Origin: Natronomonas salinimetallica
Lineage (GTDB): Archaea; Halobacteriota; Halobacteria; Halobacteriales; Haloarculaceae
Direction of reading: 5' to 3'
Length of the DNA stretch: 55,614 bases
Assembly (NCBI RefSeq): GCF_013839515.1
Contig: NZ_JACDNQ010000018.1
Location: 10,736 to 66,349, forward strand
Within the stretch, counting starts at the first letter, position 1, and every line of letters starts with the position of its first letter. The translations under genes were made by a program, and so were the position numbers. Below, piece by piece: positions 7,083 through 14,034 of the stretch. The notes under the pieces were generated by a model. It did no database searches and had not been told where the DNA came from. It saw only the letters and a list, made by a program, of their open reading frames with translations.

Positions 7083-7402
7083 GCGAGACAGATATCGTCC
7101 AGCGACTGATCGACCAGCGCGAGGGTGATCTCGATTCGGACCTGCTCGAGTACGACCTTCCGCTGTTGACGGATCGGCAGGCCGAGGTCCTGCTCCGGTA
7201 TCATCTGACGACCGACTCGGTCTCGGAGATCGCCGAGAAGCTGGATATCTCGACGTCGCGCGTCTACAACGCGCGTCAGGACGCTGAAGCGAACCTGCGA
7301 GATGCGGACACGACGATCCGGTCGCTACGGACCGCGATGCAGGTCCTCGATGAGATCGAACTCGACGGGCAGGAGCGAGCCGATGGATCCGAACGAGCCT
7401 GA
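7079..7402 (+). CDS. Sigma-70 region 4-like HTH regulator
   Basis: In this 107-aa protein, residues about 30-75 (LTDRQAEVLLRYHLTTDSVS followed by EIAEKLDISTSRVYNARQDA) match the sigma-factor region 4/LuxR-type HTH that haloarchaea often use in Bat-like and small regulators. It overlaps the gene before it by ATGA and the XRE-type gene after it by 20 bp. With two HTH proteins in one three-gene operon behind a double palindrome, one of them is the likely ligand of that operator. Confidence 0.75.
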   Translation: MSETDIVQRLIDQREGDLDSDLLEYDLPLLTDRQAEVLLRYHLTTDSVSEIAEKLDISTSRVYNARQDAEANLRDADTTIRSLRTAMQVLDEIELDGQERADGSERA

Positions 7403-7607
7403 CGTCCCGCTCGGTCGCGAGCTGAAGCGCGCTCGTGAACGCGCTGGGCTGACCCAAGCCGAGCTCGGCGAGCGGGTCGGCGTCTCGCAGGGGACGATTT
7501 GGGGCTGGGAACACGTCCACGTTCCGAATCGGGAGCGGCGACGCGACCTCCGGGAGACGCTCGACGACTTGGGCGTGCTCGAGGCGGATCGCGAAGACGG
7601 GCGTTGA
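7383..7607 (+). CDS. XRE-family helix-turn-helix regulator
   Basis: This 74-aa protein has a Cro/C1-type HTH (GRELKRARERAGLTQAELGE followed by RVGVSQGTIWGWE) covering residues about 10-45, then a short helical tail. It is a probable dimeric repressor. It starts inside the end of the preceding gene (ATG 7383), so it is translationally coupled. The pairing with the sigma-4-like protein resembles phage-style control switches. Confidence 0.82.
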   Translation: MDPNEPDVPLGRELKRARERAGLTQAELGERVGVSQGTIWGWEHVHVPNRERRRDLRETLDDLGVLEADREDGR

Positions 7608-7656
7608 GGGGTTCCGGGAATGGTCGAGTACGGTGCTTCCACGACCGGGAGAGGGG

Positions 7657-7666
7657 TTTTATTATT
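7657..7666 (+). promoter_or_regulatory. TATA box for the Mrr-like gene
   Basis: TTTTATTATT is centred about 27 bp upstream of the ATG at 7690, matching a leaderless haloarchaeal promoter and supporting that start over the upstream in-frame one at 7633. Confidence 0.6.
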
Positions 7667-7689
7667 CAAAGCTCCGACCAGCCGTTCAC

Positions 7690-8745
7690 ATGAGCAAAGG
7701 AGCGACGGAGGACGAAATCCGTAGGAGGTTACAGAACATCGATCCTTACGATTTCGAGTACTTCGTTTCTGACCTATGGGAGTCTCAGGGGTGGGAAACG
7801 GAGGTTTCGCAGGCATCGAACGATATGGGTGTCGATATCATCGGTGAGAAATCCGACGGGCTTGTCGATCAGAAGGTTGCGATTCAGGCGAAGCGCTACA
7901 CCGACGGGAATTCTATCGGACGACCGGATATCCAGCAGTATCTCTCGCTGAGGCAGCAGGATTCAAAGACTGACGCCGTCGTAGTCGTCACGACCTCGTC
8001 GTTCGCCAGTACCGCTGAGGAGTACGCCTCGAATCACAACGTGAATCTGGTTGATGGGGATGATCTCGTCGAGCTGATCCAGGAAGGCCGCGAGCACCTC
8101 CTGGATGAATACGCTCCAGTTCTTGGTGGGGGAGATACCACAGACGATACTATCGACACCAATGAACCGACATCGAACCAGATCGTCCCTGATACGAGAC
8201 GCGATGCGGAAACAGAGTTACCGGGGCCGTTCAATGATGAAGAGAACCGACGGCGAGCTGCGATCGGGTCCAGCGCGATCGGGTTATTCCTGATCATCAA
8301 CCCAACTAACATCGGTGGTCCGATCGGATCGCTCGGTACGATATTCTTAGTTCTTGGTGCGATCGTCTACTTTTATCCCGAGGAGGCGTGGGAAAAGATC
8401 TCCCCGACAGAAGTGCTGATAAAAGAGTTCAGAGAGGGGAAAGTGGTTGAGAAGGGTGGAACGGTGAAATACAAAGGCGATGATGGGGAGAAGGTATTCG
8501 ACAATTTCGAGGATAATCAGCGCAATACACAACAGGCGGTGCTATATGGAGAACTGGTTCGGCAGAACGGTCGTCCGCCAGAGGTTGAGAAAGGAAGGCT
8601 GCCGACTAAAATCGTCTCGTCAGGAGAAACAGAAACGGCTGCCTATCGATTTGCGGTACAGAATGAGCCACCTGAAGAAATCGCTGCTGACATGGATATG
8701 AGCCAACAGGAGATCGTCAACCGGTTGTCCGGATATACTTCCTGA
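7690..8745 (+). CDS. Mrr-type restriction endonuclease fused to membrane helices
   Basis: In this 351-aa protein the N-terminal Mrr_cat-type nuclease domain (about 12-135) has the PD-(D/E)xK signature: Asp49 in GVDII and Gln66-Ala-Lys68 in AIQAKRY, followed by GRPDIQQYLSLRQQ and a VVVVTTSSF strand. A linker leads to two hydrophobic helices (about 191-228, a hairpin), then a 120-residue C-terminal domain ending in an HTH-like segment (AADMDMSQQEIVNRLSG). Mrr-like nucleases act in defence against modified or foreign DNA. Membrane anchoring would place this one at the cell envelope, where incoming DNA arrives. It has its own TATA box. Confidence 0.82.
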   Translation: MSKGATEDEIRRRLQNIDPYDFEYFVSDLWESQGWETEVSQASNDMGVDIIGEKSDGLVDQKVAIQAKRYTDGNSIGRPDIQQYLSLRQQDSKTDAVVVVTTSSFASTAEEYASNHNVNLVDGDDLVELIQEGREHLLDEYAPVLGGGDTTDDTIDTNEPTSNQIVPDTRRDAETELPGPFNDEENRRRAAIGSSAIGLFLIINPTNIGGPIGSLGTIFLVLGAIVYFYPEEAWEKISPTEVLIKEFREGKVVEKGGTVKYKGDDGEKVFDNFEDNQRNTQQAVLYGELVRQNGRPPEVEKGRLPTKIVSSGETETAAYRFAVQNEPPEEIAADMDMSQQEIVNRLSGYTS

Positions 8746-8809
8746 GCCAATTCGTAATTGCTTCACCTGTTCGGGAACGCCAGTTCTCGTACACCCTGTT
8801 CGTAAATGT

Positions 8810-8822
8810 TTTATTTATATAC
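8810..8822 (+). promoter_or_regulatory. TATA box for the serine recombinase gene
   Basis: TTTATTTATATAC lies 16-28 bp upstream of the GTG at 8838, consistent with a leaderless transcript. Upstream, CCTGTTCG occurs twice (near 8766 and 8795) together with GTTCGGGAAC, a perfect short palindrome; this is a possible operator, weakly supported. Confidence 0.55.
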
Positions 8823-8837
8823 TTTGATCCCCTGTAC

Positions 8838-9506
8838 GTGAGCGTAGCCAATTACGTCCGGGTCTCGACAGAGGACCAGTCCCTCAAGCGGCAGCTGCAC
8901 GCGACAATCGAATACGCCGAAGACCTCGGCGTCGATCGATCAGCAATCGAAACGTTCCGCGACAAGTCGACAGGGACGGACACGAACCGTCAGGAGTTTA
9001 CTGAATTGCTTGAGCGCGCTGAGGAGTTTGACGCGATCGTAGTCCATTCAGTTTCGAGAATCGCGCGATCTATCCGTGACTTTGAGGACACTGTCGACCG
9101 GGTCGTCGATGACGCTGGCACAGAGCTGCATATAATCAGCGAAGGATTCGAACTGATACCGGGTGAGAATGATCCATATCAAAAAGCAATGCTACAGATG
9201 CTTGCTGTCTTCGCGGAGCTCGAAGCCGAGATGGCACAAAATCGAACGCGTGAGGGGCTTCGGACGCGAATGCAAAATGACGAGTACCACCACGGCCCAG
9301 CACCGCTGGGCTTTGAGAAGAACGACGGCCGTTTAATAGAGGGAGCGAATTACGACCACGTAGTTGTGATCCTCCAGGAGGTCGTGTCCAACAACCTGAG
9401 TAAGCGGAAGGCTGCGAGCGAACTCGACTGCGCACGGGTGACGATTAATCGAGCTCTCGAGCGGGCAGAGCTGTATGGAATAGAAGCCGAGAGCACGGCC
9501 TCATAG
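8838..9506 (+). CDS. Serine recombinase (resolvase/invertase family)
   Basis: This 222-aa protein has the resolvase catalytic domain at residues about 3-150, with the nucleophile Ser10 in NYVRVSTEDQ, the arginine motif VSRIARS and the long E helix (FAELEAEMAQNRTREGLRTR). A short C-terminal HTH (SKRKAASELDCARVTINRAL) binds DNA. It could resolve dimers or invert a segment of the element, or be a transposition helper. The GTG start at 8838 agrees with the TATA box. The next gene follows two bases later. Confidence 0.9.
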   Translation: MSVANYVRVSTEDQSLKRQLHATIEYAEDLGVDRSAIETFRDKSTGTDTNRQEFTELLERAEEFDAIVVHSVSRIARSIRDFEDTVDRVVDDAGTELHIISEGFELIPGENDPYQKAMLQMLAVFAELEAEMAQNRTREGLRTRMQNDEYHHGPAPLGFEKNDGRLIEGANYDHVVVILQEVVSNNLSKRKAASELDCARVTINRALERAELYGIEAESTAS

Positions 9507-9508
9507 AT

Positions 9509-9778
9509 ATGAAAAAGCCTGACCAAGACCAAATTGAAAAGGCGAAAAAGCAGGCAGACAAGACGTACAACATCCCTGACGGTTCGATGACAAAAGCGCA
9601 GGCGGAGGCTCAGTTGATTTTCACGCAACAGCTGATTGCAGATATCCAAGACAATACTGAAGCCGTCGCGGAATTAGAATCTACGATGGATCGGTACGCT
9701 ACGTGGTCACGGGCGTTGACAATCATACTCGTGATTTTATCGGCTCTCACACTGATAGAAGCTGCCGGAATACTTTAA
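9509..9778 (+). CDS. Small C-terminally membrane-anchored protein
   Basis: In this 89-aa protein the first 65 residues are charged and helical (with KKQADKTYNIPDGS near the start), and the last 22 form one hydrophobic helix (ALTIILVILSALTLIEAAGI), a tail anchor. It starts two bases after the recombinase stop and is probably co-transcribed with it. No family recognised. Confidence 0.65.
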   Translation: MKKPDQDQIEKAKKQADKTYNIPDGSMTKAQAEAQLIFTQQLIADIQDNTEAVAELESTMDRYATWSRALTIILVILSALTLIEAAGIL

Positions 9779-9805
9779 CAGACTCTTACTTCTTTCCCGA
9801 ACCGC

Positions 9806-9970
9806 TCAGAAATGGAACGTGACGGTTCGGTCTTCGCGATCGTACTCAGCGTCGGCCGTGTCGTTGCTGTCGATGTTGAGATCCTCTCGCCATTCGACGG
9901 GGATCACGACGCCTTCGCTGTTGCCGATCTCCTGTACTTCCATGCCGATCTTTCGCGCTCCCTCGAGCAT
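9806..9970 (-). CDS. SpoVT/AbrB-like small DNA-binding protein, frame opened by an in-frame stop
   Basis: Leftward from ATG 9970 the frame gives 54 aa containing an AbrB swapped-hairpin core (ARKIGMEVQEIGNSEGVVIP followed by VEWREDLNID and a VTFHF end). The same frame continues upstream to ATG 10003 (MTYADPR), but a TAA at 9980-9982 interrupts it at codon 8. The AbrB core lies entirely after the stop, so a functional protein from 9970 is possible. The gene may instead be a damaged copy. A rightward frame over the same bases is its shadow. Confidence 0.65.
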   Translation of the reverse strand: MLEGARKIGMEVQEIGNSEGVVIPVEWREDLNIDSNDTADAEYDREDRTVTFHF

Positions 9971-10124
9971 ATCGAGCAGTTACCGCGGGTCGGCATAAGT
10001 CATCGGTCAGTATTTGGTTAGTATCTCGTTAGAACGCCGTTGGTACATTCCGATCTGTTTTGCCGCGAGAGCCACGTTCGGAGCCAAGCCCTCGACGGCG
10101 GGATGTCGACGGGCTGGAGGTGAC

Positions 10125-10253
10125 ATGGAAGATCGAAACGCCCGTACGAACGCGGGATCGGACGCACGTACAGTCTTCACACAGCCGCTCGCACGCGAGT
10201 TCGGAGCGCGTCCGCGGGCAGGAGTGGCGGACGGCGGGGGTGGTCTGTTTTGA
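10125..10253 (+). CDS. Small hypothetical protein, possible first gene of the envelope operon
   Basis: This 42-aa basic protein starts at an ATG with GGAGG four bases upstream, and its TGA overlaps the next start (TTGA). No domain recognised. The Shine-Dalgarno-like motif and the overlap are the only support; the amino-acid composition is unusual (rich in Arg, Ala and Gly). Confidence 0.35.
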   Translation: MEDRNARTNAGSDARTVFTQPLAREFGARPRAGVADGGGGLF

Positions 10254-10453
10254 CACAGTGGGATCCGGACGGCATCGAACTCTCCGAAACGTTTCGAGAG
10301 TACGTCGACGAGCTGCGCGAGACGGCATCGTTTTCTGATTTCGGGTATCGCCACGAGAGCGCGACTGATTCAGTTATGAGAGCACATCGAGCAGAGACGG
10401 CAGTAGCGTTGTTTGGTAAACGACCGTACACCCGCATCCGGGGGGGTCCGTGA
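10250..10453 (+). CDS. Small hypothetical protein preceding the secreted protein gene
   Basis: This 67-aa protein reads from a TTG at 10250 (overlapping the previous stop) to a TGA that overlaps the ATG of the next gene. It contains an acidic amphipathic segment (DGIELSETFREYVDELRETA) and a basic C-terminus. The composition looks like a real haloarchaeal protein, but the TTG start is weak evidence. It could be a cytoplasmic regulator or chaperone of the operon. Confidence 0.4.
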   Translation: MTQWDPDGIELSETFREYVDELRETASFSDFGYRHESATDSVMRAHRAETAVALFGKRPYTRIRGGP

Positions 10454-11946
10454 TGCGGTCGCGGTTGTTCGCAATCTTCGGCGTGGCGCTGTTGCTGTTG
10501 GCCGGGCTGACCGGGCCGGTGGCAGCCGCGCCGGACTTCAACGAAGACGCGGAGGCGGCACAGAATCCGTATATCACGGCGGACGTGACGGTCGACGGCT
10601 TCGATCGCGGCGAAATGTCGGTCGGCGAGTACGAGGACGATAGCGGCGAGATCGTGTCGCTGCCGGCCTCCGTGGTGAAAAGCGAGGACGTCGACGACAT
10701 CGGGACGGGCGAGGTGAATCCGTACACGTTCGTCGCGAGCGACATCAACTTCAGCGACGCGGGGGCGTTCCCGCGGGACAAAGACTCCGTGAGCGCACTC
10801 GATGCGTCGGAGTGGTCGACGGACACGAGCTCGTCGGCGGGCTCGATGTCGGTGTCGGACAGCGAGACGGCGCCGGGCGTTGATGCGGTGTCGATCTCGA
10901 CGTCGTCGCAGACGAGCGGCGACACGGCGGTCGCGACGTTCGGGAACTTCAGCGTGACGTCGGACGTCGAGAAGCGGTATCTGCAGGCGGTCATGGACGT
11001 GAACACGCTGGATTCGGGGACGACGCTCGAGCTTCGAGCGACGGACTCGGACGGCGACTACGTCGTGGCGACGCTGGACTCGGGGGCGACGGCCTCGGAT
11101 GCCGACGTGATCGGCGCGACGACGGGCGAGGGCTTCGTCTTCCAGGAGCAGGTCGGCGGGCTGTCCGTCCAGGGCAGCGGTGACGGTGCGATGGGCGAGA
11201 TTCAGTCGATCGACGTTCACGTTGTCGACGGGAACGCTGACATCGACGTGTCGGCGTTGAACGTCCAGAAGACGTCGGAGTGGTCATTCGGTGCGGAGCG
11301 GGTTGATTCGGACGACGACGACGAGTTCGAGACGAACACGATTCGGGACGTTTCCGAGCCGGGAGCGATCTCGATTCACGACGTCTCGACGATGAGCGGC
11401 GAGTTCGACAGCGCGGAGATCGCAGGGATCACGATGCCGATGGAGTTCGCGGCGTCGGATCTCGATAACGACAGCGATCTCGTGGACGTGACGTTCGACG
11501 AGGCGACGAACTACCCGAGCTTCGAGTGGCGGCAGGAGGCGAACTACCGACTGCAGCTGCCGGACGCCTACGATCTGTCGTACGCGAACGCAGCACTCGA
11601 GCAGGAAGTGTCGGTCCCGGAGAACCGATACAGCGTTGTCGAGATCGCTGAAGGTGCATCCGGGACGGACTTCGAGGACATCGACTCCTGGACGGATAAG
11701 AGCGGGTCGCTGTCGTCCGAGGGGACGACGGTGGAACTCGATTCGACGATCCAGGTCGGCCAGGAGATCGTGGTTCACGAGTCGGTGCTTGTGACCGAGG
11801 ACGAGAAGTCGGCGGTCCAGGCGGTCGGTGGCGTTGGTCAGTTCGGGAGCTCCGGCGGTGGGATTCTCGACATGATTCTCTCCCCGTTCGGCGCGATCGC
11901 GGGCGCCGTGGGTGCGCTGCTCGCTCGGGCTCGAGGAGTGATCTGA
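10453..11946 (+). CDS. Secreted, C-terminally anchored surface protein (spike-like)
   Basis: This 497-aa protein has a Sec signal peptide at residues 1-26 (MRSRLFAIFGVALLLLAGLT, cleavage after AAA), an acidic, cysteine-free, beta-rich ectodomain of about 440 residues, a Gly/Ser linker and one C-terminal hydrophobic helix (ILDMILSPFGAIAGAVGALL) with a short basic tail. This layout equals that of pleolipovirus VP4-type spikes and of S-layer-like surface proteins, though I see no diagnostic motif. It opens the membrane-protein operon, and its ATG overlaps the previous stop (TGATG). It is not a fusexin of the cysteine-rich kind. Confidence 0.75.
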   Translation: MRSRLFAIFGVALLLLAGLTGPVAAAPDFNEDAEAAQNPYITADVTVDGFDRGEMSVGEYEDDSGEIVSLPASVVKSEDVDDIGTGEVNPYTFVASDINFSDAGAFPRDKDSVSALDASEWSTDTSSSAGSMSVSDSETAPGVDAVSISTSSQTSGDTAVATFGNFSVTSDVEKRYLQAVMDVNTLDSGTTLELRATDSDGDYVVATLDSGATASDADVIGATTGEGFVFQEQVGGLSVQGSGDGAMGEIQSIDVHVVDGNADIDVSALNVQKTSEWSFGAERVDSDDDDEFETNTIRDVSEPGAISIHDVSTMSGEFDSAEIAGITMPMEFAASDLDNDSDLVDVTFDEATNYPSFEWRQEANYRLQLPDAYDLSYANAALEQEVSVPENRYSVVEIAEGASGTDFEDIDSWTDKSGSLSSEGTTVELDSTIQVGQEIVVHESVLVTEDEKSAVQAVGGVGQFGSSGGGILDMILSPFGAIAGAVGALLARARGVI

Positions 11947-11950
11947 TCGT

Positions 11951-12385
11951 ATGTCGGCAGCCGATGGAGGTACGGACTGGATCTCGCGGCTTAACGACGT
12001 GTCCGCGATCAACGATCTCGATTCGGCGCTGACGCGGCTGCTGTTCCTCCCGATAGCGGCGTTTTTCGTCCAGTTGGCGAACGCTGTCGAGGCGTTTTCG
12101 CGGATCCTGATCGACCCGGCGTTCGCACTTGCGTCGGGCGTGGTCGGGGTTATCAACGGCCTCGTCGGTGGCGCTGGACGGATAATCGGCGCGGGAGCGG
12201 ACGCATCCGCGGGCGACGTGAGTGTGTTCGGGATCGGTGCGTTTCCGATCGCGATCGGGGTTGCGTTCGTCGGGGCGTTCATCCTGGCGAACTATCTCGA
12301 GCGGCAGGAGACGTCGGACACGCTCCCGTTCACGTTCACGGATATCCCGTTCTTCGGGGTCGAGGAGGAGACGGACGACGATTAA
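11951..12385 (+). CDS. Small multi-pass membrane protein A
   Basis: This 144-aa protein has a short soluble N-terminus, a hydrophobic stretch at about 28-50, a long Gly/Ala-rich segment (AFALASGVVGVINGLVGGAG) and a strong final helix (IAIGVAFVGAFILANYL), then an acidic tail. Its order of elements (WxxxL-N-D start, ...P-A-x-A-x-A-S..., final helix after a G-x-x-F-P motif) recurs in the next protein, suggesting duplication. It probably sits in the cytoplasmic membrane as part of the complex encoded by the operon. Confidence 0.7.
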   Translation: MSAADGGTDWISRLNDVSAINDLDSALTRLLFLPIAAFFVQLANAVEAFSRILIDPAFALASGVVGVINGLVGGAGRIIGAGADASAGDVSVFGIGAFPIAIGVAFVGAFILANYLERQETSDTLPFTFTDIPFFGVEEETDDD

Positions 12386-12389
12386 GGCC

Positions 12390-12443
12390 ATGATCGGGAG
12401 CACCAAACACCAGTCGGCGTTGACGGGGGTCGGAGATGGTTGA
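12390..12443 (+). CDS. Mini-ORF bridging two membrane-protein genes
   Basis: A 17-codon frame starts four bases after the preceding stop and ends eight bases inside the next gene. It may simply keep ribosomes moving across the gap so the next gene is translated by re-initiation. The peptide has no recognisable feature. Confidence 0.2.
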   Translation: MIGSTKHQSALTGVGDG

Positions 12444-12783
12444 CTGGCGTCGGGCGTGGTCGGAGGTCCCGTTTTTGAACGATTCGAGTTCGACGGTCGA
12501 CTGGACCGACGCGGGGTTGACGGCGTTGGGAGTGGTGCTCGTGTCGATCTTCGAGGGGATCGCGGAGTTGGTCGCATCGTTTTTCGATGCGTTTCTGATC
12601 CAGCCGGCGCTGGCGGTGGCGTCGAGTCTCTCGGGGATCGTGTCGGACGGTTCGTCCGCGTTCGCGGGCGCGGTGTCTCCGGACGCGGGCTGGCTCGTCG
12701 AGACGTTCGGCTTCCCCGGCGCGATCGTCGTGATCGCGGTCGGTGCGTACATCGTCGTGTGGACGATCGGGGTGGTTCGATGA
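12436..12783 (+). CDS. Small multi-pass membrane protein B (paralogue of A)
   Basis: This 115-aa protein has two or three hydrophobic helices: about 28-52, about 57-75 (AFLIQPALAVASSLSGIVSD) and a final one (FGFPGAIVVIAVGAYIVVWT). The middle (LIQPALAVASSLSGIV against LIDPAFALASGVVGVI in A) and the G-x-x-F-P lead into the last helix argue for common descent with protein A. The stop overlaps the next ATG. Confidence 0.7.
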   Translation: MVDWRRAWSEVPFLNDSSSTVDWTDAGLTALGVVLVSIFEGIAELVASFFDAFLIQPALAVASSLSGIVSDGSSAFAGAVSPDAGWLVETFGFPGAIVVIAVGAYIVVWTIGVVR

Positions 12784-13286
12784 GTTCAGAGCCGGGGGAG
12801 TTCACCGGCGGCGGTGGCGGCGGCGACGACGACGGAGGCCTCCCCACCTGGATCTTCGATCTTAAGCCGCTGGTTGACTATGTGTCGCTGCTCGTCGATT
12901 TCGCGAGCAGTCCGCTGCGATTCATCCGGCGGCGGCTGATTCCGGTGCTGGTCGGCGGGATCTTCGGATTCGTGTTCGATCTGGCGTCGATAATCAGTCG
13001 TCCGTTCGGCGTGATCGGCGAGTCGCTGGGAGCGGCCGGCGGCGCGCTGTCGACGGGGCTGACGGCGATCCCGGATGCGGTGGCGTCGGGCGTCGTCTCG
13101 AGCGTGGGGTTGCTCGAGGCGGTGACGGCGCCGCTGGGACCGATCCAGCCGTTCGTCCTGGCGGCGGTCGCGATCGTCGCGGGGTACGTCGTGTTCGAGC
13201 TATCGATCCGGGTGGCGCGCGGGCTGGTTTCGGCGCTGCCGGGGCTGTCCTTCGTCGACGGATTCCTCTCGGGTGGTAGCTCATGA
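12780..13286 (+). CDS. Small multi-pass membrane protein C with glycine/acidic N-terminus
   Basis: This 168-aa protein starts with a flexible Gly/Asp-rich tail (EFTGGGGGGDDDGG), followed by hydrophobic or amphipathic helices at about 30-45, 52-75, 80-105 and a strong final helix (FVLAAVAIVAGYVVFELSI). It has the same general order as A and B. The ATGA overlaps on both sides imply equimolar synthesis with its neighbours. No known family recognised. Confidence 0.7.
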   Translation: MSSEPGEFTGGGGGGDDDGGLPTWIFDLKPLVDYVSLLVDFASSPLRFIRRRLIPVLVGGIFGFVFDLASIISRPFGVIGESLGAAGGALSTGLTAIPDAVASGVVSSVGLLEAVTAPLGPIQPFVLAAVAIVAGYVVFELSIRVARGLVSALPGLSFVDGFLSGGSS

Positions 13287-13573
13287 GCGTCCGCGAGGTG
13301 CTGACGGATCCGCTGACGGTGGCGCTATCGTCAGCAGCGGCGTTGCTGCATATGCTGGGGGTCGGCTGGATCGAGGCGGTCGTGGCGGTTGTGTGGACGC
13401 AGCTGCCGACGATCTTCACGATGCTGTCGATCTCGGGATTCACGCTCGCGCCGGAACTCGGATGGTTGCCGGAGGAACCGTTGACGGCGGCGGCGCTGGT
13501 GGTTGCAGGGCTGTACGTTGTGAAATTGAGTGATGATGTGATCGATCAGATACAGGAGCGATTAGATAGATGA
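13283..13573 (+). CDS. Small two-helix membrane protein D
   Basis: This 96-aa protein has hydrophobic helices at about 12-40 (VALSSAAALLHMLGVGW plus IEAVVAVVW), about 42-52 (IFTMLSISGFTLA) and about 66-82 (TAAALVVAGLYVVKL), with a short charged C-terminus (DDVIDQIQERLDR). It overlaps its upstream neighbour by ATGA. Confidence 0.7.
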   Translation: MSVREVLTDPLTVALSSAAALLHMLGVGWIEAVVAVVWTQLPTIFTMLSISGFTLAPELGWLPEEPLTAAALVVAGLYVVKLSDDVIDQIQERLDR

Positions 13574-13641
13574 ACAGAGAGAATCGAGAGCGGATCGAGA
13601 GGCAACGGACGACGTCCAGGAGGCGAGCATGGTCTCAGTAG
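13570..13641 (+). CDS. Mini-ORF encoding a very basic peptide
   Basis: A 23-codon frame starts with an ATGA overlap at the preceding stop and ends 13 bases inside the next gene. The predicted peptide is extremely Arg-rich (about ten Arg residues) in an otherwise acidic proteome. It may act only in translational coupling, but a nucleic-acid-binding or packaging peptide is conceivable. Confidence 0.3.
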   Translation: MNRENRERIERQRTTSRRRAWSQ

Positions 13642-14033
13642 GCGGCCTACTGGGGGCGGTCAGTCTGTGGGGCTTCGGTGTGATAATCGGAGTGATCGGG
13701 CTGTTGACGCTCGTGTACTGGTCCGTCGATGAGTATCGCGAGGCGGACGACGCGAACGAGGCGGTCGAGAACATCGCGGATCGGTCGGGATCGGCGCTCG
13801 TGGTGATCACGGGCGTGATCTTGACGATCGGCGATCAGCTGGCACAGATCGGCGCTGATATCGCGGGGTTGATCGACTCGCCCGTGATCGTCGGCCACCT
13901 GCTCGGGGGCGTCCTGGGGTGGCTCGGCCTTCAGGGGACGATCTCCCAGCGGGACTTTCTGATCTTCTTCGCGATCGTGACGCTGGTCGCGGTCGTATGG
14001 AGGTCGTCACAGTCCAGCGGGAGGGGGACCTAA
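13629..14033 (+). CDS. Multi-pass membrane protein E
   Basis: This 134-aa protein has an N-terminal helix pair (about 5-32, LWGFGVIIGVIGLLTLVYW), a charged loop (DEYREADDANEAVENIADRS), a second hydrophobic region (about 53-100) and a last helix (FLIFFAIVTLVAVVW). GGAGG-like sequence lies about 10 bases before the ATG. It is followed one base later by the 551-aa protein gene. Confidence 0.7.
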   Translation: MVSVGGLLGAVSLWGFGVIIGVIGLLTLVYWSVDEYREADDANEAVENIADRSGSALVVITGVILTIGDQLAQIGADIAGLIDSPVIVGHLLGGVLGWLGLQGTISQRDFLIFFAIVTLVAVVWRSSQSSGRGT

Positions 14034-14034
14034 G

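Noticed and set aside
9812-10021. Rightward 69-codon frame.
   Set aside because: It is the shadow of the leftward AbrB gene, which has a recognisable fold.
10453-11946. Possible archaeal fusexin (Fsx1), since fusexin genes sit in similar integrated elements.
   Set aside because: The protein has no cysteines, whereas fusexins have disulfides, and only one C-terminal helix. Not supported.
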